In this document: one piece after another, positions 18,218 through 28,060 of the stretch
Layout: each line of letters begins with the position of its first letter
Numbering within the stretch: the stretch's first letter is position 1
NCBI GenBank assembly: GCA_024711325.1
Contig: JANJTC010000005.1
Location: forward strand, 186,001 to 250,000
Length of the DNA stretch: 64,000 bases
Direction of reading: 5' to 3'
From: Bacteriovoracaceae bacterium
GTDB lineage: Bacteria; Bdellovibrionota; Bacteriovoracia; Bacteriovoracales; Bacteriovoracaceae
Translations under genes and position numbers: made by a program
The notes under the pieces: generated by a model
What the model was told of the DNA's origin: nothing
Seen by the model: the letters and a program-made list of their open reading frames with translations, nothing else
Databases searched by the model: none

Positions 18218-19396
18218 CTACTGGGCTTCTTGTCTTTTCTTCAATTCATCCTCTTCAAGTTGCATACGCTTTTGATAATCTTCGGCCGTATACAAGATGT
18301 CATCGCTCGCCTTAGGAAAAAGTGGCAACTTGTACTTAGCATTGCTGTCTTCCGGGAAGACGAGGCTCTTAACTCCGGATTTAGTAGGTGTATTGATTAG
18401 GTAGTTGTTATAAAAGATTTTCGTAACATTAACGTTACCCAGAAAAATTCTGATTTCAGACCCCTGAAGAAATAGATCACTGCCTTTATTGATGATGACA
18501 CTTTCAATCGGATTGGTGTCGATTTTATAACTTAACCAGGTGTTACCATCTATAGCTTTAATATAAACGTTCTGGAGATTGGAATTCATGGAATCTTTAA
18601 TCGGTCTAGGCAGAATAGTTTCATCCATGTTTTCGGGAGCATCAGTTCTGACTGTGAACAGCTTTCCTCTGATCGGCTTGAAGTCAATGTGAGGAAAGTT
18701 ACGGCGAAGTTCGGGAGCTGGTTTAACTTCGACTTTCTTTTCTTCAGCGACAGGAGTGGCAGCAGGAGTCTCAGTAACCTTAGGCTCTTCCTTTTTCTCT
18801 TCAGGTTTGGCCGGTTGATTCACCAAAGCCGAACTTGATTCAATCTTGGGGCCGTGATCTTTCGGTTTCTGAGTGTTTACTTCACTTTCAACGACTGATG
18901 AAACTAATTTATACCCACCTACAAAAAGCAGGATCACTGCTCCAAATATAAGAATGGGAAGAATTGATTTAGTACTTTCAATTAGGGAATCACCACTTTC
19001 AATAACTTCATGAGGAGTGGCCTTAACTTCTTCAGGTGCTTTCGGAGACCCGACATCACCAGTACCTGTGGTCATTAGTTTTGTATGGTTTAGAGCAGGA
19101 AAGGGTTTACCTAAAACTTTTAAATGGGTGTATTCCATCTTAGTAATGGCTTCATCTTTTGGAATACCTAAGATTTTCACATAAGTGGTTACAAATCCCT
19201 TTATGTAGGCCGGACTAGGAAGATTCTTATAATCATTGGCCTCAAGAGCTTTAAGAATGTTTACACTGATTTTAGTTTTCTGAGATAGTTTTTCAAGAGT
19301 GTAATTCTTTTCAACCCTTTTCTGCTTTAAATAATCACCCAATAAGCTCACGCCAGGATTTTGAGGATTATTGTCATTTGTATTTTGCATATCCAT
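18218..19396 (-). CDS. RodZ-like transmembrane helix-turn-helix protein
   Basis: An N-terminal xenobiotic-response-type HTH (about 18-85; LGDYLKQKRVEKNYTLEKLS, ALEANDY, PAYIKGFVTTY) is followed by a linker, one membrane segment (about 147-167), a Lys/Pro/Glu/Ala-rich periplasmic spacer and a C-terminal beta-rich DUF4115-type domain (about 265-350). This is the RodZ architecture, a protein that links MreB to the elongation machinery. The gene directly upstream encodes a PilW/PilF-like TPR lipoprotein, the order also seen in many proteobacteria. Confidence 0.83.
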   Translation of the reverse strand: MDMQNTNDNNPQNPGVSLLGDYLKQKRVEKNYTLEKLSQKTKISVNILKALEANDYKNLPSPAYIKGFVTTYVKILGIPKDEAITKMEYTHLKVLGKPFPALNHTKLMTTGTGDVGSPKAPEEVKATPHEVIESGDSLIESTKSILPILIFGAVILLFVGGYKLVSSVVESEVNTQKPKDHGPKIESSSALVNQPAKPEEKKEEPKVTETPAATPVAEEKKVEVKPAPELRRNFPHIDFKPIRGKLFTVRTDAPENMDETILPRPIKDSMNSNLQNVYIKAIDGNTWLSYKIDTNPIESVIINKGSDLFLQGSEIRIFLGNVNVTKIFYNNYLINTPTKSGVKSLVFPEDSNAKYKLPLFPKASDDILYTAEDYQKRMQLEEDELKKRQEAQ

Positions 19397-19415
19397 TTAC
19401 GCCATCCTTGGTGTA

Positions 19416-20249
19416 TTAGAAATCTGGAGATTCAAGCACCTTCCGTGATGCATGTGACTCTTGAGATCTTTGATTTTCAATATGATTTAATTCAATTGAT
19501 TTTGCCCGTGCTTTAGCTGAGTACTGTGAGTTTTTAAAACGGGTATCAATTTCATCTAATTTTATTCTGGCATCTTCATAACGTCTTAACTCAATCATAG
19601 AGAGGGCCTGATAGTAATGAGGTGCTGGGGACTCATAACAAACCCCCATAGACGCTTCTTTGAAATTTCGCAATGATGAATTAAACTGACGACGGTTGTA
19701 CTGAATCAGACCCAGATGATAATAGGCCGGACAATAGTTATCATCTTCTTTTATTGATTTCTTAAAATAATTCTCGGCTGCCACATTATTCTTGCGTTCG
19801 TTTAGTTCAATCAGACCTAAATTAAAATAAGTCCTGGCCTGCTTGTCATATGTCAGATCTTTCAAAACTTTTTTATAGAGTTTTTCAGCTTCCTGGATTT
19901 TTCCGGCCTTATAATAAATGGAAGCAAGATTAATCTTTGCATCAGAATTATCTTCATTTAGTTTCAAGGCCTGAAATAAATGTTTAATCGCCAGTTCGTT
20001 TTCGCCTTTGAAGTAATAGGCCATTCCCAGATTATTTAATATTTCAGAATTGTTTGGATCTAATTTGTTTGCCTCAAGAAGATTTTTCAAAGCATCTGTG
20101 TACTGCTTATCCATCAAACTTTGAGTACCGGCCCCAAAATATATTTCTGCCTGTTTTGCTTTAAGGTTATTTTTGGAAGCACAAGCTGTTACCAGGAGCA
20201 TAGCAACTACAAGCAATAAGTGAGTTCTGAACTGGCCTAGTGAGAGCAT
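19416..20249 (-). CDS. PilW/PilF-like TPR lipoprotein
   Basis: A lipoprotein signal with lipobox VTAC (near residue 22) is followed by at least five tetratricopeptide repeats between residues about 30 and 235 (for example NSEILNNLGMAYYFKGENEL and ARTYFNLGLIELNERKNN). The PilF/PilW family are outer-membrane pilotins for type IV pilus secretins. No pilus gene is in the window, so that role is inferred from family and from its place before the RodZ-like gene. GGAGGAG lies before the start. The intergenic distance to the next gene is 19 bp. Confidence 0.8.
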   Translation of the reverse strand: MLSLGQFRTHLLLVVAMLLVTACASKNNLKAKQAEIYFGAGTQSLMDKQYTDALKNLLEANKLDPNNSEILNNLGMAYYFKGENELAIKHLFQALKLNEDNSDAKINLASIYYKAGKIQEAEKLYKKVLKDLTYDKQARTYFNLGLIELNERKNNVAAENYFKKSIKEDDNYCPAYYHLGLIQYNRRQFNSSLRNFKEASMGVCYESPAPHYYQALSMIELRRYEDARIKLDEIDTRFKNSQYSAKARAKSIELNHIENQRSQESHASRKVLESPDF

Positions 20250-20316
20250 GGCTCCTCCTGATAAAAATAAGAGTTATTTTATTCTATGTAAGGGGATCAT
20301 TTTTGTAAAATCCTAT

Positions 20317-21417
20317 TCAGCTAATCCTCTCGAGAATGATGAAACTCTCAAAGTGAAAGGTTGAAGGGAAAAAATCAATTAAAAAAGCTTTTTTAAAGCG
20401 GTAGCCCTGGATGTTCTGAAGATCCCGGGCCAATGTGTGGGGATCGCAGCTGACATAGGCCACTTCACGCGGTTTGAGTGCCTCAATCCACTCAAGCAGG
20501 TTCTTCAAACCTGATCTGGGAGGATCGAGAAGTAAGCAATCAACCTTCATGGATCTTCTTCTTAGTTCATTCAGAACATTTCTAAGGGCCCGATCCTCAT
20601 AAAGATCCTGGGACAGGAAGTCTTCTCCAGGTAAGTGTTGGTACATATCAACGCATAAGCGCTTAGAATAATTTAAAGGTTCCGAAAGATTACCATTCCC
20701 ACCAAATAAGTCGAGTAAGACTGTCGGTTGTTCGTAACTCCAATTTTCCTGCAAGACAGTTTTGAGTTTTTGATTCATTTCTTCGAAAACCTGAGTGAAA
20801 CCCCCTTCAGCATAACTCTTATTCCAATTAACCTGAAGTTGATTGGATTTCCAATAAATCTCAACATGCCCTTCCATCGGGGCAGGTGGTGCTTCCTTTT
20901 GCCATTGATCGTTTTCATATAGTCGCTTCAGTTCGCTGAGGACTTCGGGCACTGCGATCAGGCATTGGGGAATCGGGGTTAGTTGAAAAGTTTGAGGGTC
21001 TTTCATGCCTAATAGCTTAGATTTGAGACTATAATGCAGCTGAATCCGGTTGCGATAAGAAAAACGACGTTTGGCCCCAATGACTTCTACCTCGGGTAAA
21101 GGAAGCTTTCTAAAAAGTCTCTGGAAGCTTTCTTTTTTAAAAGATAGTTCCTGAGCGTAATCAACGTGTAGATAGTGGCATGAGGGACAGGTTCCAAAAT
21201 GCACACACTCTGGAATGATCCGCTGGTCTGATGGCTGAGTCAGATGATTTAACCTGGCAAATGCCACTCCCTTTTTCTCAGAGAGGATGGTCGCTTCACC
21301 CTTATCTCCAACCGCGGTCTTGGGGATAAAAGTCACTTTATCTGTAATCTTGCTAACTCCCTGTCCCAAGCTATCCATGCTGGATATCTCAAAAGGGATT
21401 GTACGTTTTTGTCGCAT
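20317..21417 (-). CDS. TrmA/RlmD-family RNA m5U methyltransferase
   Basis: An N-terminal TRAM domain (about 5-60, DSLGQGVSKI to AFARLNHL) is followed by 4Fe-4S ligands CVHFGTCPSC plus a later Cys in IPQCLIAV, the SAM site LLDLFGGNGNLS, LLLDPPRSGL and the catalytic Cys in AYVSCDPHTLARD. TRAM plus cluster fits RlmD (23S rRNA U1939) more than RlmC; the window already has rlmC. At 366 residues it is shorter than E. coli RlmD (433). The ATG at 21417 is used rather than a TTG two codons upstream. Confidence 0.87.
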   Translation of the reverse strand: MRQKRTIPFEISSMDSLGQGVSKITDKVTFIPKTAVGDKGEATILSEKKGVAFARLNHLTQPSDQRIIPECVHFGTCPSCHYLHVDYAQELSFKKESFQRLFRKLPLPEVEVIGAKRRFSYRNRIQLHYSLKSKLLGMKDPQTFQLTPIPQCLIAVPEVLSELKRLYENDQWQKEAPPAPMEGHVEIYWKSNQLQVNWNKSYAEGGFTQVFEEMNQKLKTVLQENWSYEQPTVLLDLFGGNGNLSEPLNYSKRLCVDMYQHLPGEDFLSQDLYEDRALRNVLNELRRRSMKVDCLLLDPPRSGLKNLLEWIEALKPREVAYVSCDPHTLARDLQNIQGYRFKKAFLIDFFPSTFHFESFIILERIS

Positions 21418-21462
21418 GAACAAATCCTAGGAATATTAAAAAAAGAGCGTAAAATCAGGGTC

Positions 21463-23187
21463 ATGAATTATATTATGGGAAGATTGCCCTTGATGCTTGA
21501 AATTTTCATCAATGGCTTTTTTGTCCTCATCTACACATTACAAAAAGTTGGTCAGGCACCGGATCTTTTAGCAAAGCTTCCAATGGAGCTTATTTTAGAT
21601 TACGCCGTCTGGGTAGTTCCCTTAATTCTTTTTATTACCCTTGCTTCAAATTTTTTGAAGAGTGCGGGATTTGAAGATTTTTTCCGGCGTTACATCTTCT
21701 CCCTAATCATCTTTGTTCCAATGGCCATCACCTTTGGTGATATCGAATTTGTTTATTGGCTTTCGGCCGTTCACTTGTTCTCAACCATCATATCCTTTTA
21801 CGAAAAGGATGAAGTCACACCTAATACCTATGTCAGCACCAGTAGCTTTTTATTTCGATTAAAACTCGCTCCAGCTCAGGTTGTGCTTTTATCTTTCGGC
21901 GGATGGATCCTTTTAGGCTCGCTCATCTTAATTCTGCCGGTCTCGGCAGCGGCCGGTAAGAACATAGCTTATATTGATGCACTTTTTATGGCCACCTCTG
22001 CGACCTGTGTGACAGGTCTCTCAACAATTTCTTTGACTGATGATTTTAGTGTCTTCGGTCAAATGATGATCTTAATCCTGGTTCAAGTTGGCGGATTGGG
22101 GATTATGACCCTTTCAAGCTCCATGGCAGTCATCATGGGGAAGAACTTGCAGATGAGAGAACAGGTTATTATGCAGGATGTACTGGATACGTCCAATTCT
22201 CAGGAACTTTTGAGTCTGATTGTTGATATTATCCGGTATACCTTTGTGATTGAATTTGTAGGAGCGATTATTCTTACCATTGGTTTCTACCAGGAAGGTT
22301 TTGAAATTGGTCAGGCCCTTTATTTCGGCTTTTTCCATGCTATAACGGCTTTTTGTAATGCCGGATTCGCTTTATTTAATAACAGTCTGGAAGATTTTAA
22401 ATTCGAACCTGTCATTCATTTAACTATCATTGTCATGATTCTACTGGGAGGAATCGGTTTTTCAGTCATGAAAGATATGGTTACTACCATTAAGTCCAAA
22501 AGGTCTTTAAGAACCTTGTCTGTGCATACTAAAATAGTTCTCTCAATCAATGTCCTATTACTCGCTTTTGGGACCATCTATCTTTTCTTCGGTGAATTCT
22601 TAAACGCCTTTCAGGAAATGGGAATGGGGGAGCGACTCCAGGTCTCTTTTTTCCAGTCTGTTACCACTCGTACCGCCGGATTTAATACAGTAAATCTAAA
22701 TTCTCTTCATCCACATACTCTTTATATGATGATTCTAATGATGTTCATCGGAGCTTCTCCTGGTTCAACCGGAGGTGGAGTGAAGACCACGACTTTTGCT
22801 GTTTTACTTCAATCTGTGACGGCGACCTTAAAAGGTAAGTCCAGCGTGGAATTTTTTGAAAGAAAAGTACCTGCTGCAACCGTTGTTAAGTCCATTGCCA
22901 TTTTTATTGTGTCTTTGATTGTGGTAAGTAGTGGTGTCTTAATCATGATGCGGCTTGAACCGGATAAAAGTTTTCTGGCAGTCTTTTTTGAAGTCACCAG
23001 CGCTTTTGCCACTACCGGATTATCTTTGGGGATAACTCCTTTTCTCACTATGAGTGGGAAGGTCATGATCTCAATTCTCATGTTTGTCGGAAGGGTAGGA
23101 GGTCTTACCCTGGTGCTGGCCGTAGGAAGCCGCGCTGTTGTTCCAAGAAAAGTTGAATATCCAGAAGGTAAAATTTTAATAGGATAG
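21463..23187 (+). CDS. ktrB: TrkH/KtrB-type potassium uptake channel subunit
   Basis: An integral inner-membrane protein of 574 residues from the ATG at 21463. An in-frame TTG lies 54 bp upstream but has no better SD. The four pore loops each carry the K+ filter pattern: ATSATCVTGLST, HAITAFCNAGFALF, SVTTRTAGFNTV and VTSAFATTGLSLG. GASPGSTGGGVKTTT marks the KtrB/NtpJ branch. An extra N-terminal part (about 130 residues, several hydrophobic segments) precedes the conserved core. It is followed after 4 bp by its regulatory subunit gene ktrA. Confidence 0.93.
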   Translation: MNYIMGRLPLMLEIFINGFFVLIYTLQKVGQAPDLLAKLPMELILDYAVWVVPLILFITLASNFLKSAGFEDFFRRYIFSLIIFVPMAITFGDIEFVYWLSAVHLFSTIISFYEKDEVTPNTYVSTSSFLFRLKLAPAQVVLLSFGGWILLGSLILILPVSAAAGKNIAYIDALFMATSATCVTGLSTISLTDDFSVFGQMMILILVQVGGLGIMTLSSSMAVIMGKNLQMREQVIMQDVLDTSNSQELLSLIVDIIRYTFVIEFVGAIILTIGFYQEGFEIGQALYFGFFHAITAFCNAGFALFNNSLEDFKFEPVIHLTIIVMILLGGIGFSVMKDMVTTIKSKRSLRTLSVHTKIVLSINVLLLAFGTIYLFFGEFLNAFQEMGMGERLQVSFFQSVTTRTAGFNTVNLNSLHPHTLYMMILMMFIGASPGSTGGGVKTTTFAVLLQSVTATLKGKSSVEFFERKVPAATVVKSIAIFIVSLIVVSSGVLIMMRLEPDKSFLAVFFEVTSAFATTGLSLGITPFLTMSGKVMISILMFVGRVGGLTLVLAVGSRAVVPRKVEYPEGKILIG

Positions 23188-23191
23188 TTAT

Positions 23192-23887
23192 ATGATTGTA
23201 GCAGTAATCGGTTTAGGGACATTCGGAGCAAAAACAGCTGTCAGGTTATTTGAAAAAGGGGCAGAGGTTCTGGCCATTGATTCAAATCCTGAACTGGTTG
23301 ACCGGATTAAAGATAAGGTTTCTCACGCTGTTTGTATTGATGTGACTCAGGAAAGATCTCTTCGTGCGGTCAGTATTTCTGATGTCGATACGGCGATTGT
23401 CGCGATCGGTGATAACATTGAAATGAGTATCATGTCAGTAGCGATGCTCCGTAAGTTGGGAGTGGGCAGGATTGTCGCTCGTGCTACGACTCAATTGCAT
23501 GAACATGTTTTACGAGAAATTGGAGCTTCCGAAATTATTAAAGTGGAAGAAGAGATGGGAGAGATTGTAGCGAGTAAAATTGCCGCTCCTCACGTTCTTC
23601 AGCGCTACAATTTCGCTGCCGGATACTCAATCGTAGAACTAAAACTGGGTAAATCTTTTGAAGGCAAAACCCTGGTTGAATCGCAGATTCGCCAGAACTA
23701 TTCCTTAAACATTGTTGCTCTTCAAAAAAGAGTTCCCTATATCTCTGAAGAAGGCAAAGCCGCTTACCGGGTTGTGATCAATGATTCTCCACTCCCTATG
23801 GATGTGATTGAAGCCGATGATATTGTGGTTCTGGTAGGTAGTGAAAAAAACCTGGACCGATTGTTCCAGGACTTAGAAGAAGTTTAA
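23192..23887 (+). CDS. ktrA: KtrA/TrkA-type regulatory subunit of potassium uptake
   Basis: An RCK protein of 231 residues: an N-terminal Rossmann domain (VIGLGTFGAKTA, then the ribose-binding acidic IDSNPE) that binds ATP/ADP or NAD(H), and a C-terminal TrkA_C domain (about 140-225, EGKTLVES to DDIVVLVG). It gates the KtrB channel from the cytosolic side. The 4-bp gap to ktrB indicates one operon. Confidence 0.95.
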   Translation: MIVAVIGLGTFGAKTAVRLFEKGAEVLAIDSNPELVDRIKDKVSHAVCIDVTQERSLRAVSISDVDTAIVAIGDNIEMSIMSVAMLRKLGVGRIVARATTQLHEHVLREIGASEIIKVEEEMGEIVASKIAAPHVLQRYNFAAGYSIVELKLGKSFEGKTLVESQIRQNYSLNIVALQKRVPYISEEGKAAYRVVINDSPLPMDVIEADDIVVLVGSEKNLDRLFQDLEEV

Positions 23888-23899
23888 TACGGAGTAAAT

Positions 23900-25069
23900 A
23901 TGCAGCTGTCCCTTAAACGGCGTGTGGCCACAAGTTTCATCATCGCAAACGTTGTTGTTTTAGTGATGGGCTTTACTGTTTTTTTCTTTTTAGATTCCCT
24001 GAATACTCAAATTTCAACCATCACAGTGAATTCCAATAAAATTTCACTTCTCACTGATGAGGTAAGGATATCCGCGGTTTCTATTCTTAAAATGCAGAAG
24101 AAAATCCTGACCAGTAGACCTACCGGCGAAGACCTGAAACGTCTGGAGAACCTGTGCGAAGGTTTTCAGTCTCAACTTCAGCGGCTTGATAGTTTTTATA
24201 CCGAGGTTGAGGCGAAAAAGATCATTTCCAAGATGCAGGGCTATGTTGATTCCCTCAAGACCATTGTAAGTAAATCTTCACTTTTCTATCGAGATGGTGA
24301 AGGTTTATCCACGATCAATGAGTTGACGGATAAAATTCTGGAAGCCTTCTCTGAATTTCAGGATATTCAGTATTTTCAGAATGAACAAAGAGATAAACAA
24401 GTTAAGGCCATCATCGGGGAAACCCGGCGAAATATGTTGATAACTCTCATTATTACATTTCTTGGAACCATCCTTTTATCACTCGTTGTTCCCGGTAAAA
24501 TTGCCATGCCTTTTAAAAAAATCATGGACGCCGTTCGTGAACTTCAGGATGTGAACTTTGATGTTTCTATCTATTATGATCAGGATGACGAGATCGGTGA
24601 GCTAGCAAAAGAGCTCAACAAAATGATCATTAACATGAAAAAATTCGAGCAGCTCAGGACGGACCGGATTTCAGTAGAGCACCGGAAATTCGATACCCTG
24701 GCCAACATGGTGAAAAAGAACATCATGATCGCCAATGCCAAGGGCGAGTTGATTTATATGAATAATACCATGTACGGAACTTTGGAAATGCAATCCGAAG
24801 ACGTTCTTAACAAGAATATTACGGACACCCTGATGCCTGACTCGATTGTTGAAACCTTCGAATTGGCAATTAAACGCCGCTCAAAAATTGAAAATGCCGA
24901 AATCATGATCCCTAAACGTAAGAAAGTGATCGATCCGGTTACCGGAGAGTACATTTTCGAGGACACCGAGGAAGCCTACCAGGGTTATGCCAACGTGATT
25001 CCGATCCGGGCCAAAGAGTCGAATTTGGATTACTACATGATGATTATTTCAAAAGAGGTTTTCGTTTAA
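23900..25069 (+). CDS. Membrane HAMP-PAS sensor-like protein without output domain
   Basis: The 389 residues show a membrane segment at 10-31, a helical extracytoplasmic domain (about 32-177), a second segment at 178-197, a HAMP linker (about 198-250; PFKKIMDAVRELQ and DEIGELAKELNKM) and a PAS-like domain (about 265-385; NIMIANAKGELIYMN, then SIVETFELAIKRRSK). No kinase, GGDEF or methyl-accepting signalling region follows. It starts 12 bp after ktrA, so it belongs to the ktrBA operon and may sense or report K+ or osmotic state. Function is inferred from context only. Confidence 0.75.
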   Translation: MQLSLKRRVATSFIIANVVVLVMGFTVFFFLDSLNTQISTITVNSNKISLLTDEVRISAVSILKMQKKILTSRPTGEDLKRLENLCEGFQSQLQRLDSFYTEVEAKKIISKMQGYVDSLKTIVSKSSLFYRDGEGLSTINELTDKILEAFSEFQDIQYFQNEQRDKQVKAIIGETRRNMLITLIITFLGTILLSLVVPGKIAMPFKKIMDAVRELQDVNFDVSIYYDQDDEIGELAKELNKMIINMKKFEQLRTDRISVEHRKFDTLANMVKKNIMIANAKGELIYMNNTMYGTLEMQSEDVLNKNITDTLMPDSIVETFELAIKRRSKIENAEIMIPKRKKVIDPVTGEYIFEDTEEAYQGYANVIPIRAKESNLDYYMMIISKEVFV

Positions 25070-25111
25070 TACAAAGGCCCGGTTTTGAGCACTAAATATA
25101 GAAGTATATTT

Positions 25112-25402
25112 ATGAATAATGTTCTTTTTATTGTTTTGTGTTCAGTGTTGGCATCTTGTATTCCATCCGACTCGCGTAATAAGATTAAAATATCAGCATC
25201 TGATCGAAACTGCCTCACAGATTTAGATTGTGAAACGGTTAGAACACAATGTTCATGTAGTTGTGGTGAAGGCGTTTCAAAAGAAAAACTTAATAAATAT
25301 CAAGACCTTTTAAACTGCGATCACGATAGAGGTCCGATGTGTAAAATGAACTGTAGCGGAAAAGTTAGGTGCGTAAAGAAAGTCTGTACCTACGTGCCGT
25401 GA
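25112..25402 (+). CDS. Small Cys-rich lipoprotein, 96 aa
   Basis: A lipoprotein signal with lipobox LASC (near residues 12-15) is followed by a short mature chain with about eleven Cys, in clusters such as CLTDLDC, CSCSC and CKMNCSGKVRC. The Cys-x5-Cys start resembles eight-cysteine-cluster secreted domains, probably held by disulfides or binding metal. The ATG at 25112 starts the signal. A TTG 27 bp upstream is possible but not needed. Role unknown. Confidence 0.72.
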   Translation: MNNVLFIVLCSVLASCIPSDSRNKIKISASDRNCLTDLDCETVRTQCSCSCGEGVSKEKLNKYQDLLNCDHDRGPMCKMNCSGKVRCVKKVCTYVP

Positions 25403-25626
25403 TTTCTCTCCCTGAACGGAAAATTTCTCCTTCTTACTCAATTCTATCAAATTTAGTGTAATTTACGACGTCGAAAGGGAGCCAAGTAGCCTAAATACCC
25501 AGAAAAGCATTTTAGTCCTTCTGGCGCAAAGAGTTGATTCTTCCCAATCGGCCTAAAATCTTGGGTGTAGCTTCGATTAAAATAGGTTATAGTTGAGCCT
25601 CACAAATTCAAGGTTTACAAGTATTT

Positions 25627-27429
25627 ATGGACATTAGTCTCATTAGAAATTTTTCAATTATTGCTCACATTGATCATGGGAAATCTACCCTCGCTGATCG
25701 AATCATTGAAATGACCAAATCGATTACTGATCGTGAAAAGTCGGATCGTCTTTTGGATAACATGGATCTTGAGAAAGAGCGCGGAATTACCATCAAGGCC
25801 CAAACAGTACGTTTGCAGTATAAGGCCCAGGATGGAAAAATTTATTTCTTTAATCTAATCGATACTCCGGGACATGTGGATTTTACCTATGAAGTTTCAC
25901 GCTCACTGGCTTCCTGTGAAGGGGCCTTGTTGATTGTTGATGCTTCTCAAGGAATTGAAGCTCAGACTCTCGCTAACGTTTATATGGCGCTTGAGAATAA
26001 TCTGGAAATCATTCCTGTGATCAATAAAATTGATCTTCCTCACGCTGATCCCGAGAAAGTAAAAAAAGAAATTGAAGATGTGATTGGTCTGGATGCTTCA
26101 GAAGCACCTTTGGTTTCTGGAAAATCAGGCATCGGGGTTGATGTACTGCTGGAAGAAATTGTTAAAAAAATTCCACCTCCGAAAGGCGTGGCAACAAATC
26201 TTCTGCAGGCCCTCATTTTTGACTCCTGGTTTGATCCCTATAGAGGGGTGGTGGTTCTGGCCCGTATCATGGAAGGAACACTTAAAGTAAAAGATAAAAT
26301 TAACTTCAAATTTTCCGGTATGGATTATGAAGTTCTTAAACTTGCGGTCAATCAGCCATTTTATCTGGAAGTTCCTGAATTGGGAGCTGGAGAAGTTGGC
26401 ATGATTGTTTGCGGAATTAAAACTGTTCGCGATGTGAAAGTCGGGGATACGATTGTTCATTCCGATAAAAAAGAGCAAACCCCAACCCTTGCTGGCTATA
26501 AAGAAATCAAGCCGATGGTTTTTTGCGGTATCTTTCCAGTTGATTCAGAAGAATATGAGATATTAAAAGAAGCCCTGGAGAAACTGGCCTTGAATGATTC
26601 TTCATTCACTTATGAGCCGGAAGTTTCTCAGGCCTTGGGCTTTGGATTCCGTTGTGGATTTCTGGGTCTTTTACACATGGATATCATTCAAACCAGACTA
26701 GAGCGGGAATTCAATCTGTCACTTATCTCAACTGCACCTTCGTGTAGTTATGAAGTGATTACAAATTCGGGAACTAAAGTCATTGTAGACAATCCGGCCA
26801 AACTTCCGGATCCAGGAATGATCGATACGATTCTTGAACCGACAGTCAAATTATCCATTCACCTTCCTAATGAATTTGTCGGAAAGATTATTAAACTGTG
26901 TGAAGACCGCCGTGGTCGTCAACAGGCCATCAATTATATAACTGAAGACCGGGTCCAATTAATCTACATCCTTCCTCTATCAGAAATGATGTTTGATTTT
27001 TATGATCAGTTAAAATCCCTATCAAAGGGTTATGCTTCCATGGATTATGAACTCCATGAATACATGGAATCAGATATGGTTAAGTTGGATGTACTTTTGA
27101 ATGGAGACAAGGTTGATGCACTTTCAGTCATTACACACCGAAGTACTTCCCAGCAAAAAGGTAAGGATCTTACTCACCGTTTAATGAAAGTGATTGATCG
27201 TCAGCAGTTTGATATCGCAATTCAAGCGGCGATTGGAGCTAAAGTTGTGGCCCGTGAAACCATTAAGGCCCTTCGTAAAAACGTTCTGGCCAAATGTTAT
27301 GGTGGTGACGTTTCCCGTAAGCGTAAGCTTTTAGAGAAACAGAAAGAAGGGAAAAAACGTATGAAAATGGTCGGGAACGTAGAAATTCCTCAAGAAGCCT
27401 TCTTGGCAGTCTTAAAGACTGAAGAGTAG
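25627..27429 (+). CDS. lepA: Elongation factor 4
   Basis: A ribosome-associated translational GTPase that back-translocates stalled ribosomes. Its 600 residues match E. coli LepA (599). GTP-binding motifs are [10 protein letters not shown] (G1), RGITIK (G2), DTPGHVD (G3) and NKIDLP (G4). The unique C-terminal domain ends with [20 protein letters not shown]. The 224-bp upstream gap shows nothing I can assign beyond likely promoter DNA. Confidence 0.98.
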   Translation: MDISLIRNFSIIAHIDHGKSTLADRIIEMTKSITDREKSDRLLDNMDLEKERGITIKAQTVRLQYKAQDGKIYFFNLIDTPGHVDFTYEVSRSLASCEGALLIVDASQGIEAQTLANVYMALENNLEIIPVINKIDLPHADPEKVKKEIEDVIGLDASEAPLVSGKSGIGVDVLLEEIVKKIPPPKGVATNLLQALIFDSWFDPYRGVVVLARIMEGTLKVKDKINFKFSGMDYEVLKLAVNQPFYLEVPELGAGEVGMIVCGIKTVRDVKVGDTIVHSDKKEQTPTLAGYKEIKPMVFCGIFPVDSEEYEILKEALEKLALNDSSFTYEPEVSQALGFGFRCGFLGLLHMDIIQTRLEREFNLSLISTAPSCSYEVITNSGTKVIVDNPAKLPDPGMIDTILEPTVKLSIHLPNEFVGKIIKLCEDRRGRQQAINYITEDRVQLIYILPLSEMMFDFYDQLKSLSKGYASMDYELHEYMESDMVKLDVLLNGDKVDALSVITHRSTSQQKGKDLTHRLMKVIDRQQFDIAIQAAIGAKVVARETIKALRKNVLAKCYGGDVSRKRKLLEKQKEGKKRMKMVGNVEIPQEAFLAVLKTEE

Positions 27430-27439
27430 AATACCCTTT

Positions 27440-28060
27440 ATGCTCGAAGTAGTTCATGAATATTTAGACAAAGTTTTAGGCCAATACACCCAGGGTGAGT
27501 ACTTCTCTGATTTGAAAGAAGCGAAAGATACTTATTTTTCGTTAACTGGAAAATTAGATGAAGATAAAGAGGAATTTGAATCCAGAATGAATTCGTTCAA
27601 TGACTGGTATATTTTCCAATACCGCCAAAAAGATGGGTCAAAAGTCATTGAAGAATACATCCGCAATCATGAGTTGGAGGAGGACCTCTCCCAGGCACTT
27701 TTGAATGTGAACCATTCTCTTTATGAATTTCATAAAACCAGCTTTAGAAAACAAATCATTTTGAAAGATATTCTTCATGATGAAAAAATCACTTTGAAGA
27801 AAGATCATCCCAATATCAGTCTGGTAGAAGGTGATGTCTTCACTGGAAGAGTGATTAAGTACAAGGGTGAATATTATCTGTTAAGAGGCGTTTGTACTTT
27901 GCCTCAATCTGTAAAATCCATTCTGAAAAAACAGTCAAAAAAAGTAAGAAAGTTAAACAGCTTTGAAGAGGAACTTCGGTTCTTGCTTCAGCTTGAAGCG
28001 CTTAAGACTAAGGCCATGCACTATTCACATATTGATCCGGCCAAAATTTTTATTTTTTAG
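27440..28060 (+). CDS. Hypothetical protein, 206 aa
   Basis: Soluble, strongly charged (Lys/Glu-rich) and mostly helical, with a small beta-rich stretch at about 130-155 (VEGDVFTGRVIKYKGEYYLL). No family is recognised. It starts 10 bp after lepA without a clear SD, so it is likely co-transcribed and translated with lepA. The 3' end overlaps the convergent flippase-like gene by 11 bp. Confidence 0.72.
   Translation: MLEVVHEYLDKVLGQYTQGEYFSDLKEAKDTYFSLTGKLDEDKEEFESRMNSFNDWYIFQYRQKDGSKVIEEYIRNHELEEDLSQALLNVNHSLYEFHKTSFRKQIILKDILHDEKITLKKDHPNISLVEGDVFTGRVIKYKGEYYLLRGVCTLPQSVKSILKKQSKKVRKLNSFEEELRFLLQLEALKTKAMHYSHIDPAKIFIF

Noticed and set aside
25510-25545. sigma54-like TGGC...TTGA pattern upstream of lepA
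   Set aside because: The GG to GC/GA distance is off by one and lepA is a housekeeping gene.
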